NCBI RefSeq assembly: GCF_019331715.1 | Contig: NZ_JAHBBG010000001.1 | Span: forward strand, 124,001-188,000 | Origin: Bifidobacterium simiiventris | GTDB lineage: Bacteria > Actinomycetota > Actinomycetes > Actinomycetales > Bifidobacteriaceae | Direction: 5' to 3' | Length of the DNA stretch: 64,000 bases | In this document: positions 55,089 through 63,448 of the stretch, piece after piece | How the letters are laid out: each line of letters starts with the position of its first letter | Position numbering within the stretch: the first letter of the stretch is position 1 | Translations under genes and position numbers: made by a program | Notes under the pieces: generated by a model | Seen by the model: the letters and a program-made list of their open reading frames with translations, nothing else | What the model was told of the DNA's origin: nothing | The model's database searches: none

Positions 55089-55229
55089 TCGGGCCGACGA
55101 TGACGCCGGCCCCTCCCCTTTCGTTTCATCGAAATTCAACGCGAATCCCCCTTTTCCTAGGCCATTCGCGTCCCCGAACCAGACATCGTCAGTCGAAAAC
55201 CCAACAATCACACAAACAAAGGAGTAATC

Positions 55230-55619
55230 ATGGCCATTCAGGACACCGTCACGGGCGTGCAGCACGTCGGCATCCCGACCACCGATCTCGAAGGCACCAT
55301 CGCCTACTACGAGAAGCTCGGCTTCACGTGCCTCGGCATCTACCCGAACGGCGAGGACCGCTGCACCTTCCTGCGCCTGAACAACCTCACCCTCGAGGTG
55401 TGGACGATGGACCCGACCCCGATGGAGAACGGCGCGATCAACCACTTCGCGCTCGACTCCACCGACATCGAGGCGTCGTTCGCCGAGGCGCAGAAGCTCG
55501 GCCTGAACTTCGTCGAAGGCTCCATCCAGCACATCGACACGTTCTGGGAGCACGGCATCCGCTACTTCAACGTGCTCGGCCCGAACCACGAGGTCATCGA
55601 GTTCTGCCAGATCATGTAG
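55230..55619 (+). CDS. VOC-superfamily (glyoxalase-like) protein
   Basis: 129 residues with two beta-alpha-beta-beta-beta units: VQHVGIPTTDLEGTIAYYEKLGF and the C-terminal IRYFNVLGPNHEVIEFCQ. His in the first strand and Glu in the last are placed as metal ligands. Lactoylglutathione-lyase-like annotation is common, but this one may be a small sugar or metabolite isomerase, given its place between fructokinase and a sugar transporter. SD AAGGAG. Confidence 0.88.
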   Translation: MAIQDTVTGVQHVGIPTTDLEGTIAYYEKLGFTCLGIYPNGEDRCTFLRLNNLTLEVWTMDPTPMENGAINHFALDSTDIEASFAEAQKLGLNFVEGSIQHIDTFWEHGIRYFNVLGPNHEVIEFCQIM

Positions 55620-55760
55620 CCGCACGCCCGCCGCAAGCGGGTCGCACCGGCCTTTCCCCATCACACCACGCCGGCGTCCACGCAGCGTCGCGAACGCCGG
55701 CGAACCATGACACCAGTGTTTTCCAAAAAGGGATTTAAAAAGGGATAACAGGGATTCACT

Positions 55761-57143
55761 ATGAGCAACACAACCTCCGCAAAGACGCCGTGGGTGGAGA
55801 GCCCCGACGGATACCTTGACCGCACGCCGGTCCTCCAGTTCGCCATGACCTCAGTGCTGTTCGCCTTCTGGGCGATCGCCTCCAGCCTCAACGACGTGCT
55901 GATCACCCAGTTCAAGCCCGTGTTCGAGCTGACCGACATGCAGACCGCCCTCGTGCAGAGCGCGTTCTACGCCGGCTACTTCATCATCGCCATCCCCGCC
56001 TCGCTGTTCATCAAGCGCACCAGCTACAAGGTCGGCATCATGACCGGCCTCGCGTTCTTCGCGCTCGGCTGCTTCATCTTCTTCCCGGCCTCACGCCTGA
56101 TCACGTACGAGATCTTCCTGTTCGCCATCTTCGTCGAGGCGATCGGCCTGAGCTTCCTCGAGACTTCGGCCGACACGTACGCCACGCTGCTCGGCCCGAA
56201 GCGCCTGAGCACGCTGCGCCTGAACGTCGCGCAGACCATGAACGCGCTCGGCCTGCTGACCGGCGTGCTGCTCGGCAAGTACTTCGTGTTCCAGGACTCC
56301 AACCTGCACACCGAGATGGAGAAGCTGCGCAAGACCAACCCGCAGGCCGCGCTCGACCTCGCCTCCGAGCAGCTCGGCCGCACGCTGCAGCCGTACATCG
56401 TCGTCATGATCGTCATGCTCGTGTTCATCGTGCTGTTCGCGATCGTCAGGTTCCCGAAGTGCCGCCCGCAGACCAAGGAAGGCGACGTGGCCAAGGCCAC
56501 GCTCGGCGAGACGATGACCTATCTCGGTCACAACGGCCGCTTCTGGCAGGGCATCGCCGTGCAGTTCATCTACATCGGCGCGCAGACCGGCATCTGGTCG
56601 TTCACCATGCGTCTGGCGCTGAACGTGTCCGAACAGGCCGGCGCCCCGATCTCCGACCGCGAGTCCGCGAACTACATGATGATCAGCTACATCATCTTCT
56701 TCGTCGGCCGTATCTCCGCCTCCTACTTCCTGTCGAAGTTCCGTGAGACGCGCGTGCTCGCCATCTACATGATCGTCGGCTGCGTGGTGCTCATCGGCAC
56801 GGCCTTCGTGCCCGGCATGGCGTCCGTCTGGCTCGCGGTGCTCGTCTCCCTGTTCCTGGGACCGGGCTGGCCGACGATCTACTCGCGTACGCTCAAGACC
56901 GTCGAGGACCGCCGTCACACCGAGACCGCCGGCGCGATCATCGTGATGGCGCTGGTCGGCGGCGCGATCCTGCCGATGGCTCAGGGCGCGCTCTCCGACG
57001 CGGTGAACATGCAGTTCTCGTTCATCCTGCCGGCCATCGAGCTGCTCATCGTCGGCCTGTACTTCGTCTCCGAATTCAAGCGCGACAAGTACACCCCGGC
57101 CCAGCTCAAGGCCATGACCGAGGACGGCGAGATCGCCAACTGA
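55761..57143 (+). CDS. MFS sugar transporter, FucP-like
   Basis: 460 residues, 12 predicted membrane helices. FucP/GluP-type features: FAFWAIASSLNDVLITQFKP in helix 1, AFYAGYFIIAIPASLF, LETSADTYATLLGP and GPGWPTIYSRTL. Bifidobacterial homologues in N-glycan loci would import free mannose or fructose by proton symport; substrate is inferred from context. SD CAGGGA. Confidence 0.88.
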   Translation: MSNTTSAKTPWVESPDGYLDRTPVLQFAMTSVLFAFWAIASSLNDVLITQFKPVFELTDMQTALVQSAFYAGYFIIAIPASLFIKRTSYKVGIMTGLAFFALGCFIFFPASRLITYEIFLFAIFVEAIGLSFLETSADTYATLLGPKRLSTLRLNVAQTMNALGLLTGVLLGKYFVFQDSNLHTEMEKLRKTNPQAALDLASEQLGRTLQPYIVVMIVMLVFIVLFAIVRFPKCRPQTKEGDVAKATLGETMTYLGHNGRFWQGIAVQFIYIGAQTGIWSFTMRLALNVSEQAGAPISDRESANYMMISYIIFFVGRISASYFLSKFRETRVLAIYMIVGCVVLIGTAFVPGMASVWLAVLVSLFLGPGWPTIYSRTLKTVEDRRHTETAGAIIVMALVGGAILPMAQGALSDAVNMQFSFILPAIELLIVGLYFVSEFKRDKYTPAQLKAMTEDGEIAN

Positions 57144-57186
57144 TCCGCCCGGATCGCCGGTCTTCCGCCTTCCCCAAGCTCCACCA

Positions 57187-57225
57187 CTCCCCTTGCCGGT
57201 ATCGCTCCCGGCAAGGGGAGTTTTT
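57187..57225 (+). terminator. Rho-independent terminator after MFS gene
   Basis: CTCCCCTTGCCGG/CCGGCAAGGGGAG stem then TTTTT. Confidence 0.9.
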
Positions 57226-57258
57226 CGTATCCTGCGTGATGCGTGGCGTGTCGGACTA

Positions 57259-57306
57259 CTAAAGCGGTTTAGAATAGTGCCGTACCAATTGATTAATCTC
57301 GTTAAC
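57259..57306 (+). promoter_or_regulatory. GH125 control region: LacI-type and ROK-type sites
   Basis: CTAAAGCGGTTTAG (57259-57272, LacI-type AAAGCGNTTT core, overlapping a TAGAAT -10 candidate) and ATTAATCTCGTTAAC (57292-57306), close to the palindrome in the ROK regulator's own promoter. Confidence 0.65.
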
Positions 57307-57324
57307 AAAGAAGTTGGACCGGAT

Positions 57325-58626
57325 ATGACCTACACCGAAGTACCGCAGTCCGTCGCCGCGTTCATGCAGCGCATCACCGACCTGTGCGGCACCGAACACG
57401 CACGATGGGCCGAGAACTTCAACGCATGCTTCGCCAACACGCTGCTCACCACCGTCAAGCGCCACGAGGACGGCACCACGTTCCTGCTCACCGGCGACAT
57501 CCCGGCCATGTGGCTGCGCGATTCGACCGCGCAGGTGCGCCCGTACCTGGTGATCGCCAAGGACGACCCGGACCTGTCCGACATGATCGCCGGACTCGTA
57601 CGCCAGCAGTTCCGCTTCATCGCCATCGACCCGTACGCGAACGCGTTCAACGAGGAGCCGAACGGGCACACCTGGGACCCGAACGACCGGTCGGACTTCT
57701 CCAGCCCGTGGCTGTGGGAGCGCAAGTACGAGGTGGATTCGCTGTGCTATCCGATCCAGCTCGCGTGGCTGCTGTATCAGAATACCGGCCGCACCGACCA
57801 TTTCGACGCCGGGTTCGTCGCCGGCGTGCGCCGCATCCTCGACGTGTTCGAGACCGAGCAGGACCACGCGGCGCGCTCATCGTACTTCTTCGTGCGCGAC
57901 TGCGACATCCCCACCGAATCGCTCGCCAACGACGGCAAAGGCTCCCCCGTGGCCGTCACCGGCATGACATGGTCGGGATTCCGTCCGAGCGACGATGCCT
58001 GCACGTACCACTATCTGGTACCGGCGAACATGTTCGTCGTCGTGGTCATGGACTATCTCGAACGCATCTTCGGCGGCGGCATCCTTGACGACCCCGAGAT
58101 CGCCGCTCGCGCGAAGACGCTGCGCGGGTCGGTCCGCGACGGCATCGAACGGTATGCGAAGACCGTCAACCGCGACGGCGAGACGATCTGGGCGTTCGAG
58201 ACCGACGGACTCGGTCATTACAACATTATGGACGACAGCAACGTGCCGAGCCTGATGGCCGCTCCGTACCTCGGATTCTGCGAGCCGGACGATCCGACGT
58301 ATCTGGCGACGCGACGCACGCTGCTGAGCGACGAGAACCCGTACTACTACGAAGGCAGGCATCTGCGCGGCATCGGCTCGCCGCACACGCCGCCGCGTTA
58401 CGTGTGGCCGATCGCGCTGGCGATCGAGGCGATGACCAGCGGCGATCGCGACGTCGAGGAACGGATTCTCGATCGGCTCGTCGCCACCGACGCCGGCACG
58501 CACCTCATGCACGAGGGCATCGACGTGGACGATCCGACGAAATACACACGCGAATGGTTCAGCTGGTCGAACATGATGTTCTGCGAGCTGGTCATGGACT
58601 ACTTCGGCATTCGCGTCACACGATGA
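57325..58626 (+). CDS. Exo-alpha-1,6-mannosidase, GH125
   Basis: 433 residues. GH125 motifs: TTFLLTGDIPAMWLRDSTAQV, DPYANAFNE, FFVRDCDIPTES, WSGFRPSDDACTYHYLVPAN, IMDDSNVPSLMAAPYLGF and WFSWSNMMFCELV. Metal-independent enzyme; no signal peptide, so it trims imported alpha-1,6-linked mannose from N-glycan cores or mannobiose. Open frame continues upstream to 57193 through the terminator; ATG 57325 chosen because the conserved part begins there, although its SD (GGA) is weak. Confidence 0.93.
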   Translation: MTYTEVPQSVAAFMQRITDLCGTEHARWAENFNACFANTLLTTVKRHEDGTTFLLTGDIPAMWLRDSTAQVRPYLVIAKDDPDLSDMIAGLVRQQFRFIAIDPYANAFNEEPNGHTWDPNDRSDFSSPWLWERKYEVDSLCYPIQLAWLLYQNTGRTDHFDAGFVAGVRRILDVFETEQDHAARSSYFFVRDCDIPTESLANDGKGSPVAVTGMTWSGFRPSDDACTYHYLVPANMFVVVVMDYLERIFGGGILDDPEIAARAKTLRGSVRDGIERYAKTVNRDGETIWAFETDGLGHYNIMDDSNVPSLMAAPYLGFCEPDDPTYLATRRTLLSDENPYYYEGRHLRGIGSPHTPPRYVWPIALAIEAMTSGDRDVEERILDRLVATDAGTHLMHEGIDVDDPTKYTREWFSWSNMMFCELVMDYFGIRVTR

Positions 58627-58635
58627 CGGTATTGT

Positions 58636-58656
58636 GGAAAGCGTTTTCCGTATTAT
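58636..58656 (+). promoter_or_regulatory. LacI-type operator and -10 before AGE gene
   Basis: GGAAAGCGTTTTCC (58636-58649) immediately followed by a TATTAT -10 candidate (58651-58656). Shares the AAAGCGNTTT core with 57259-57272. Confidence 0.6.
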
Positions 58657-58732
58657 TCGGTAACGGCGACATCGTGGCGACCGGGCAGCGCCGGACGCGC
58701 GAGACCGTCACTCCATCCAAGGAAGGAAAGAT

Positions 58733-59968
58733 ATGAGCACCAATCCCAAGTACACGCTCGACACCGAGGCCAACCGCATCTTCATGGCGTCCGAAACGTA
58801 TGAGCTGCTGAATTTCGGTAAGGGCTTCCCGGCCGCGGTCGGCGGCTCCGGCTGGCTGAACTCCGACGGCACGATCGACCCGTCGCACGGCGAGGAGACG
58901 TGGATTACCAGCCGCATGGCGCACGTCTACTCGATCGGCGAGATGCTGGGCTACCCGGGTGCGGGCGAGCTGGCCGACAAGGCGCTCAATGGCCTGACGG
59001 GCGTGCTGCACGACGACGAGAACGGCGGCTGGTACCCGCAGGTGCATGAGGACGGCACCCCGGAGCCGGGCAAGGTCTGCTACGCGCACGCGTTCGTGAT
59101 CCTCGCCGCGTCCTCCGCGCTGCTGGCCGGCCGCCCGGGCGCCAAGGAGCTGCTCGACGAGGCGCTGGCGACCTACGACAAGCACTTCTGGGATGAGAAG
59201 ATCGGCCTAGCGGTCGATACGTGGAACACCGAGTTCACCGAGCTCGATCCATACCGCGGCCTTAATGCGAACATGCACACCACCGAGGCGTTCCTCGCCG
59301 TGGCCGACGCCACCGGCGACAACTCCTACCGCGTGCGCGCCGGCCGCATCATCGACCATGTGATCGGCTGGGCCAAGGACAACGAGTGGCGCATCCCGGA
59401 GCACTTCGCCTCCGACTGGACCGTCGAGCTCGAGTTCAACGCCGACAAGAAGGACGACCAGTTCAAGCCGTACGGCGCCACCCCGGGCCACGGCATCGAA
59501 TGGGCGCGTCTGATCACGCAGTGGGCACTCAGCTCGTTCGCGAACCTCGACGGCGCAGCCCCCTACATCGAGGCTGCCGAGCACCTGTTCGCCCGCGCCG
59601 TGGTCGACGCGTGGAACGCGGACGGCACCGTGGGCCTCGCGTACACGACCGATTGGAACGGCAAGCCGGTGGTCACCGACCGCATGCACTGGACGCTGGC
59701 CGAGTCGCTCAACACGTCCGCGACGCTCTACGCGGCGACTGGCAAGGACGAGTACGCGCAGTGGTACGCCACGTTCGCGCAGTACGTCGACGAGCATGTG
59801 ATCGATCACGAGGGAGGCTCGTGGTTCCATCAGCTCGACAAGGACAACCACGTGATCGGCACCGTGTGGCCGGGCAAGTCCGACCTGTACCACGCGTTCC
59901 AGTCCACGCTCATCCCGTTCCTCGACCCGGCGGTGTCCATCGCCACCGCGGTCAAGAACGCGCAGTGA
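58733..59968 (+). CDS. AGE-family epimerase/isomerase, probable mannose isomerase
   Basis: 411 residues, (alpha/alpha)6 barrel of the N-acylglucosamine 2-epimerase superfamily. Conserved segments include NMHTTEAFLAV, HFASDWTVELEF, GHGIEWARL and DRMHWTLAESL with the catalytic His residues. Family members interconvert mannose, fructose and glucose or act on cellobiose; beside a mannosidase and a fructokinase, mannose-to-fructose isomerisation is most likely. SD AAGGAAAG. Confidence 0.88.
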   Translation: MSTNPKYTLDTEANRIFMASETYELLNFGKGFPAAVGGSGWLNSDGTIDPSHGEETWITSRMAHVYSIGEMLGYPGAGELADKALNGLTGVLHDDENGGWYPQVHEDGTPEPGKVCYAHAFVILAASSALLAGRPGAKELLDEALATYDKHFWDEKIGLAVDTWNTEFTELDPYRGLNANMHTTEAFLAVADATGDNSYRVRAGRIIDHVIGWAKDNEWRIPEHFASDWTVELEFNADKKDDQFKPYGATPGHGIEWARLITQWALSSFANLDGAAPYIEAAEHLFARAVVDAWNADGTVGLAYTTDWNGKPVVTDRMHWTLAESLNTSATLYAATGKDEYAQWYATFAQYVDEHVIDHEGGSWFHQLDKDNHVIGTVWPGKSDLYHAFQSTLIPFLDPAVSIATAVKNAQ

Positions 59969-59998
59969 TCCGACTTACCTCTCCCTTTCCTCTATGAC

Positions 59999-60043
59999 GG
60001 GAGGGCGGCACCGCCTGACCAGCGGTGCCGCCCTCCCGATTTT
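59999..60043 (+). terminator. Rho-independent terminator after AGE gene
   Basis: 16-bp perfect stem GGGAGGGCGGCACCGC/GCGGTGCCGCCCTCCC then GATTTTTG. Confidence 0.92.
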
Positions 60044-60096
60044 TGTATGCGATCAGCGTTCGGAAGACATGTTCGACAACATGCTTCCGGCACGGC

Positions 60097-60924
60097 TCAG
60101 TACGTCTTGATGCCGAGATCGATCGTCAGCACGATGCCGGCGATGACGGCGGCGACGCGCATGACGTTCGCGGGGATGTGCCGCGTGATCGGCGGCGCGA
60201 TGTAGCCGCCGATGAAGCAGCCGATGCACAGCATGATCGCGGCCGGCCAATCAACCACGCCGCGCACGATGAACACGACGGACGCGGTGATGTTCGCGCC
60301 CGTGCCGATCAGCGTCTTCAGCGCGTTGATCTTGTGGAACGGGCCGATCTTGGCCGCGTCGAGCACCGCCAGCGCGACGGTGCCGGCACCGGCGCCGAAG
60401 TAGCCGCTGTAGACGGCCACGGCGACCACGCCGAGCCACACCCACCATTTGTCGTCGCGCAACGGCTGGACGGGCTGGTCCAGAGCGCCCGGCGTCTTGC
60501 CTTCCAATTGCGCTTGCGCCGCCGCGGCGGCCTGCTTGGCCTGCATGCGCCCGCGTGGGTTGAACGCGATCACCAGCGAGCTGAACAGGATCAATGCCGG
60601 CGCGAGGTATTCGAACACCTTCGGGTCAAGGGCGAGCAGCAGGATCGCGCCCAATACGCCGCCCACCGCGCCGATCGCAATGTATACGACGGAACGCAGC
60701 GTCTGACCCTTGAGCTCCTTGCGCGCGCCCAACATCCCACCGATGCCGGTGCCGACCACGCCGACCGTATTGGTGGCGTTGGCCAGCACCGGTGGGATGC
60801 CGAGCGCAAGCAGCGCCGGATAGGAGACGAGCGAGGACGCGCCCACCGCATAGCCGACGAATCCCGCGCCGACGCCGGCCAGCAGGATCAGCAACAACGT
60901 CAATATCGAAAATCCCGCGACCAC
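60097..60924 (-). CDS. TSUP-family (TauE/SafE) membrane permease
   Basis: 275 residues, about eight membrane helices; repeats with GAGAGFVGYAVGASSLVSYPALLALG and GYFGAGAGTVALAVLDA are the two TSUP halves. Exports or imports sulfite, sulfonates or organic anions. I chose GTG 60924, which has GGAGGAGG eight bases upstream, over GTG 60984, whose added residues are all basic and hydrophilic and have no SD. Confidence 0.9.
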   Translation of the reverse strand: MVAGFSILTLLLILLAGVGAGFVGYAVGASSLVSYPALLALGIPPVLANATNTVGVVGTGIGGMLGARKELKGQTLRSVVYIAIGAVGGVLGAILLLALDPKVFEYLAPALILFSSLVIAFNPRGRMQAKQAAAAAQAQLEGKTPGALDQPVQPLRDDKWWVWLGVVAVAVYSGYFGAGAGTVALAVLDAAKIGPFHKINALKTLIGTGANITASVVFIVRGVVDWPAAIMLCIGCFIGGYIAPPITRHIPANVMRVAAVIAGIVLTIDLGIKTY

Positions 60925-61029
60925 AGCAGCCCTCCTCCGATACTTGCGGCCAAGTTGCCGCAACCTTGAGCGAGGATACGCCACTCAGGTCTTTCCCGTC
61001 CGTTTTGCGCGGTATATGGACAGGCTCCA

Positions 61030-61079
61030 GTATGCCGAAATGGGCGAAATCGAATTCGATTTCGCCCATTTCGGCATAC
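61030..61079. repeat. Perfect 50-bp palindrome without loop
   Basis: Arms 61030-61054 and 61055-61079 are exact complements centred on GAATTC. Sits 27 bp past the TIM-barrel gene stop, before the TSUP gene on the same strand. Likely extreme hairpin terminator. Confidence 0.85.
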
Positions 61080-61106
61080 GAGGTTACCACACTACGATGG
61101 CGTGGA

Positions 61107-61952
61107 TCAGTGCACCGGCCAGTACGGGGCCACTTCCCGGTCGAACGCGTCGGAGACGCGCTTGGCGACCTCGTCGAACGGCGTGTTCCACACGGTCTGG
61201 TTGAAGATCTCGCATTCGATGTCGCCGCGCCAGCCGGTGGCGGCCACGGCTTCGGTCAGCGGCTTGAAGTCGATCATGCCCTCACCCATGTAGTGACGGC
61301 TCAGCAGCACGTCCTTCTCGAACGGCGTGCGGTAGTCGCACACCTGATAGGTGGCGATGCGGCCTTCGCGGCCCGCTCGTGCGATCGAATCGAGCACCTG
61401 CGGATCCCAGAAGATGTGGAACGTGTCGACGGTCACGCCCACGGCCTTCGGATCGAACGACGAGGCGATGTCGAGCGCCTGGCCGAGCGTGGACACGCAC
61501 GCGCGGTCGGTGCAGTACATCGGGTGCAGCGGTTCGATGGCGAGCGTGACGCCGGCATCGAGCGCGTCCTTCTCGAGTTCGAACAGCGCGTCCTCGATGC
61601 GGCCGCGTGCGCCGGCGAGGTCCTTGGAGCCTTCTGGCAGTCCACCGACGACGAGCACGAGCGCCTTGCAGCCGAACGCGGCGGTCTCCTCGATGAGCTT
61701 GCGGTTGTCGTCGATGGAGGCGCGGCGGGCCGGGCCTTCGGGCATGGTGAAGAAGCCGCCGCGGCACATGGTGGACACGCGCAGGCCGGAGTCGGCGACC
61801 ATCTTGACGGCTTCCTTGAGGCCCACGGCCTCGACCGGCTCGCGCCACAGGCCGACGCTCTGGTATCCGGCCTTGGTGAGCGTGTCGATGGTCTGCTTCA
61901 GGTCGGCGTGCTTGATCGTCGCCTGGTTCATGGACAGAATCGGATTGGTCAT
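61107..61952 (-). CDS. Sugar phosphate isomerase/epimerase-like TIM-barrel protein
   Basis: 281 residues, AP endonuclease 2-type barrel: VGLWREPVEAVGLKEAVKM, STMCRGGFF, ALVLVVGGL, TLAIEPLHPMY (metal Glu), GVTVDTFHIFWDP (Asp/His) and GWRGDIECEIFN (last metal Glu). Xylose-isomerase-like fold acting on sugars or their keto derivatives; substrate unknown. Third gene of a minus-strand group with the DUF993 and Gfo/Idh genes. SD AAAGGATG. Confidence 0.9.
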   Translation of the reverse strand: MTNPILSMNQATIKHADLKQTIDTLTKAGYQSVGLWREPVEAVGLKEAVKMVADSGLRVSTMCRGGFFTMPEGPARRASIDDNRKLIEETAAFGCKALVLVVGGLPEGSKDLAGARGRIEDALFELEKDALDAGVTLAIEPLHPMYCTDRACVSTLGQALDIASSFDPKAVGVTVDTFHIFWDPQVLDSIARAGREGRIATYQVCDYRTPFEKDVLLSRHYMGEGMIDFKPLTEAVAATGWRGDIECEIFNQTVWNTPFDEVAKRVSDAFDREVAPYWPVH

Positions 61953-62003
61953 GATTGCAACATCCTTTCAATGATTGTCACGTCTGCCGAGCGTTGGAAT
62001 TAC

Positions 62004-62040
62004 TGTCATGTCGACCGAGCGTCAGCGAGCGGAGACATCT
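62004..62040. repeat. REP half-element upstream of the TIM-barrel gene
   Basis: GTCATGTCGACCGAGCG then TCAGCGAGCGGAGACATC, the same half-unit as in the 34446-34660 repeats. Confidence 0.75.
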
Positions 62041-62089
62041 TTGCAGCGGTTTCCTTCCGCCGCTTCGTCATCGGCCGACATAACGCCGA

Positions 62090-63310
62090 TCAGCGAATCC
62101 CGTTGATGGCGAGGAACGCGTTCCAGCGTTCGGCGGCGAGTTCGAGCTGCTCGAACGCACCGCAGTCGTTGGCAAGTTCGACGACGCGGCTCAGGTTCGG
62201 CAGGCTGCGCGCGGACTGCAGCCCCCCGACCATCTGGAAGACGGGCTGGTGGCCGTTGAGCCAGCTCATGAACGAGACGGAGGTCTTGTAGAACTCGGTC
62301 GGATGGACGAACACCTGCTGGGCGAGCGCCTGCGTGGGTTCGAGGATGCGCAGGTATTCCGCTTCGTCGCCGCGATCCAATGCCTGGATGGCGGCGGAGG
62401 CGTGCGGGGCGAGCACGCTGAACGCGCCAAGCAGCGCGTTGGAATGCATGACGACGCGGCCGCCGGTGCGCGGGTCGTCCTGCTCCGCGTCCTTGATGAG
62501 GTCGACGTAGTGGAAGTCGTCGCCGGTGAGCATCATCGTGCCTTCGGGCAGCATAGCGCGCATGTAGCGTTCGGAGTCGGCGTCGAGCAGCGACATCTTC
62601 ACGCCGCGCACCTTGCCCGGATTGTGTTCGATGATGGTGAGCACGGTCTTGGACGCCTCATGCCAGTCGGAAGAGCCGAAGTAGCCGTGCAGCTGCGCGT
62701 CGAAGACCTCGCCGAGCCAGTGCAGGATGACCGGCTGCTTGGCCGCGCCGATCACTTCGTCGTACACCGTGATGTAGTCGGCCGCGGACCGTGCGGTGCG
62801 GCACAGGTGACGCGAGCACATGATGACCGGACCGTCGCCGGCCTCCTCGCACACGTTCAGCTGTTCGAGATAGGCGTCGACGATCTGGGCGAGCGTATAG
62901 TCGCCGCCCTGCTTGAGCTGGTCGGTGTTGACACCGACCGACACGAGGTCGGCGACGCTTCTGCCCCAGCCTTCCTTGGCCGCGTATTCACGGGCGGCCG
63001 CACCGGAACGGCGCATAAGCTCGGCGGTGGCGGCCCAGTCCATGCCGAGATTGCGCTGCGCGGTGTCCATACAGTCGGCGACGCCGAGGCCCCACGACCA
63101 GACCATGCGACGGAAGCCGATCGTCGCATCCCAGTCGACTTCGGCCGGCCGGCCCGGCGTGTTGTCTGCCCATGCGAGCGGCACGACGTGCGCCGCCGCG
63201 TAGGCGACGCGCGAGGTGAGCGGGCGCGTCGGCTTGGCGAACGCGGTGGCCGGGTTCGCCTCGACCGTGCGCGTCGCGCCGTTCTTGTCGATCAATGTGA
63301 ATGCAGTCAT
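62090..63310 (-). CDS. DUF993 family protein (dihydrodipicolinate-synthase-like)
   Basis: 406 residues matching PF06187. TIM-barrel features: RMVWSWGLGVADCMDTAQR, VSVGVNTDQLKQG, VIMCSRHLCRTA, VILHWLGEVFDAQLHGYFGS and VRGVKMSLLDA (Lys suited for a Schiff base). No family member has an established reaction; aldolase or lyase chemistry is inferred. ATG 63310 has GGAAGGG seven bases upstream. In line with the Gfo/Idh gene upstream and the isomerase downstream. Confidence 0.88.
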   Translation of the reverse strand: MTAFTLIDKNGATRTVEANPATAFAKPTRPLTSRVAYAAAHVVPLAWADNTPGRPAEVDWDATIGFRRMVWSWGLGVADCMDTAQRNLGMDWAATAELMRRSGAAAREYAAKEGWGRSVADLVSVGVNTDQLKQGGDYTLAQIVDAYLEQLNVCEEAGDGPVIMCSRHLCRTARSAADYITVYDEVIGAAKQPVILHWLGEVFDAQLHGYFGSSDWHEASKTVLTIIEHNPGKVRGVKMSLLDADSERYMRAMLPEGTMMLTGDDFHYVDLIKDAEQDDPRTGGRVVMHSNALLGAFSVLAPHASAAIQALDRGDEAEYLRILEPTQALAQQVFVHPTEFYKTSVSFMSWLNGHQPVFQMVGGLQSARSLPNLSRVVELANDCGAFEQLELAAERWNAFLAINGIR

Positions 63311-63357
63311 ATCATTCCCTTCCATGCAGCAATCCCATACGTCAATCCAACGAACCG

Positions 63358-63408
63358 GACTTCGCAATGTGCGCGCGGGCATCGTGATCGCGCGCACATT
63401 GCGAAGTC
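63358..63408. repeat. Perfect 20-bp inverted repeat
   Basis: Arms 63358-63377 and 63389-63408, 11-base loop, 40 bp past the oxidoreductase stop. Terminator-like, without a T-run; may split the trio into two transcripts. Confidence 0.75.
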
Positions 63409-63448
63409 GGCCCCTCGTCTCGCGTCGCCGACCACGCCGATCAGCGGA

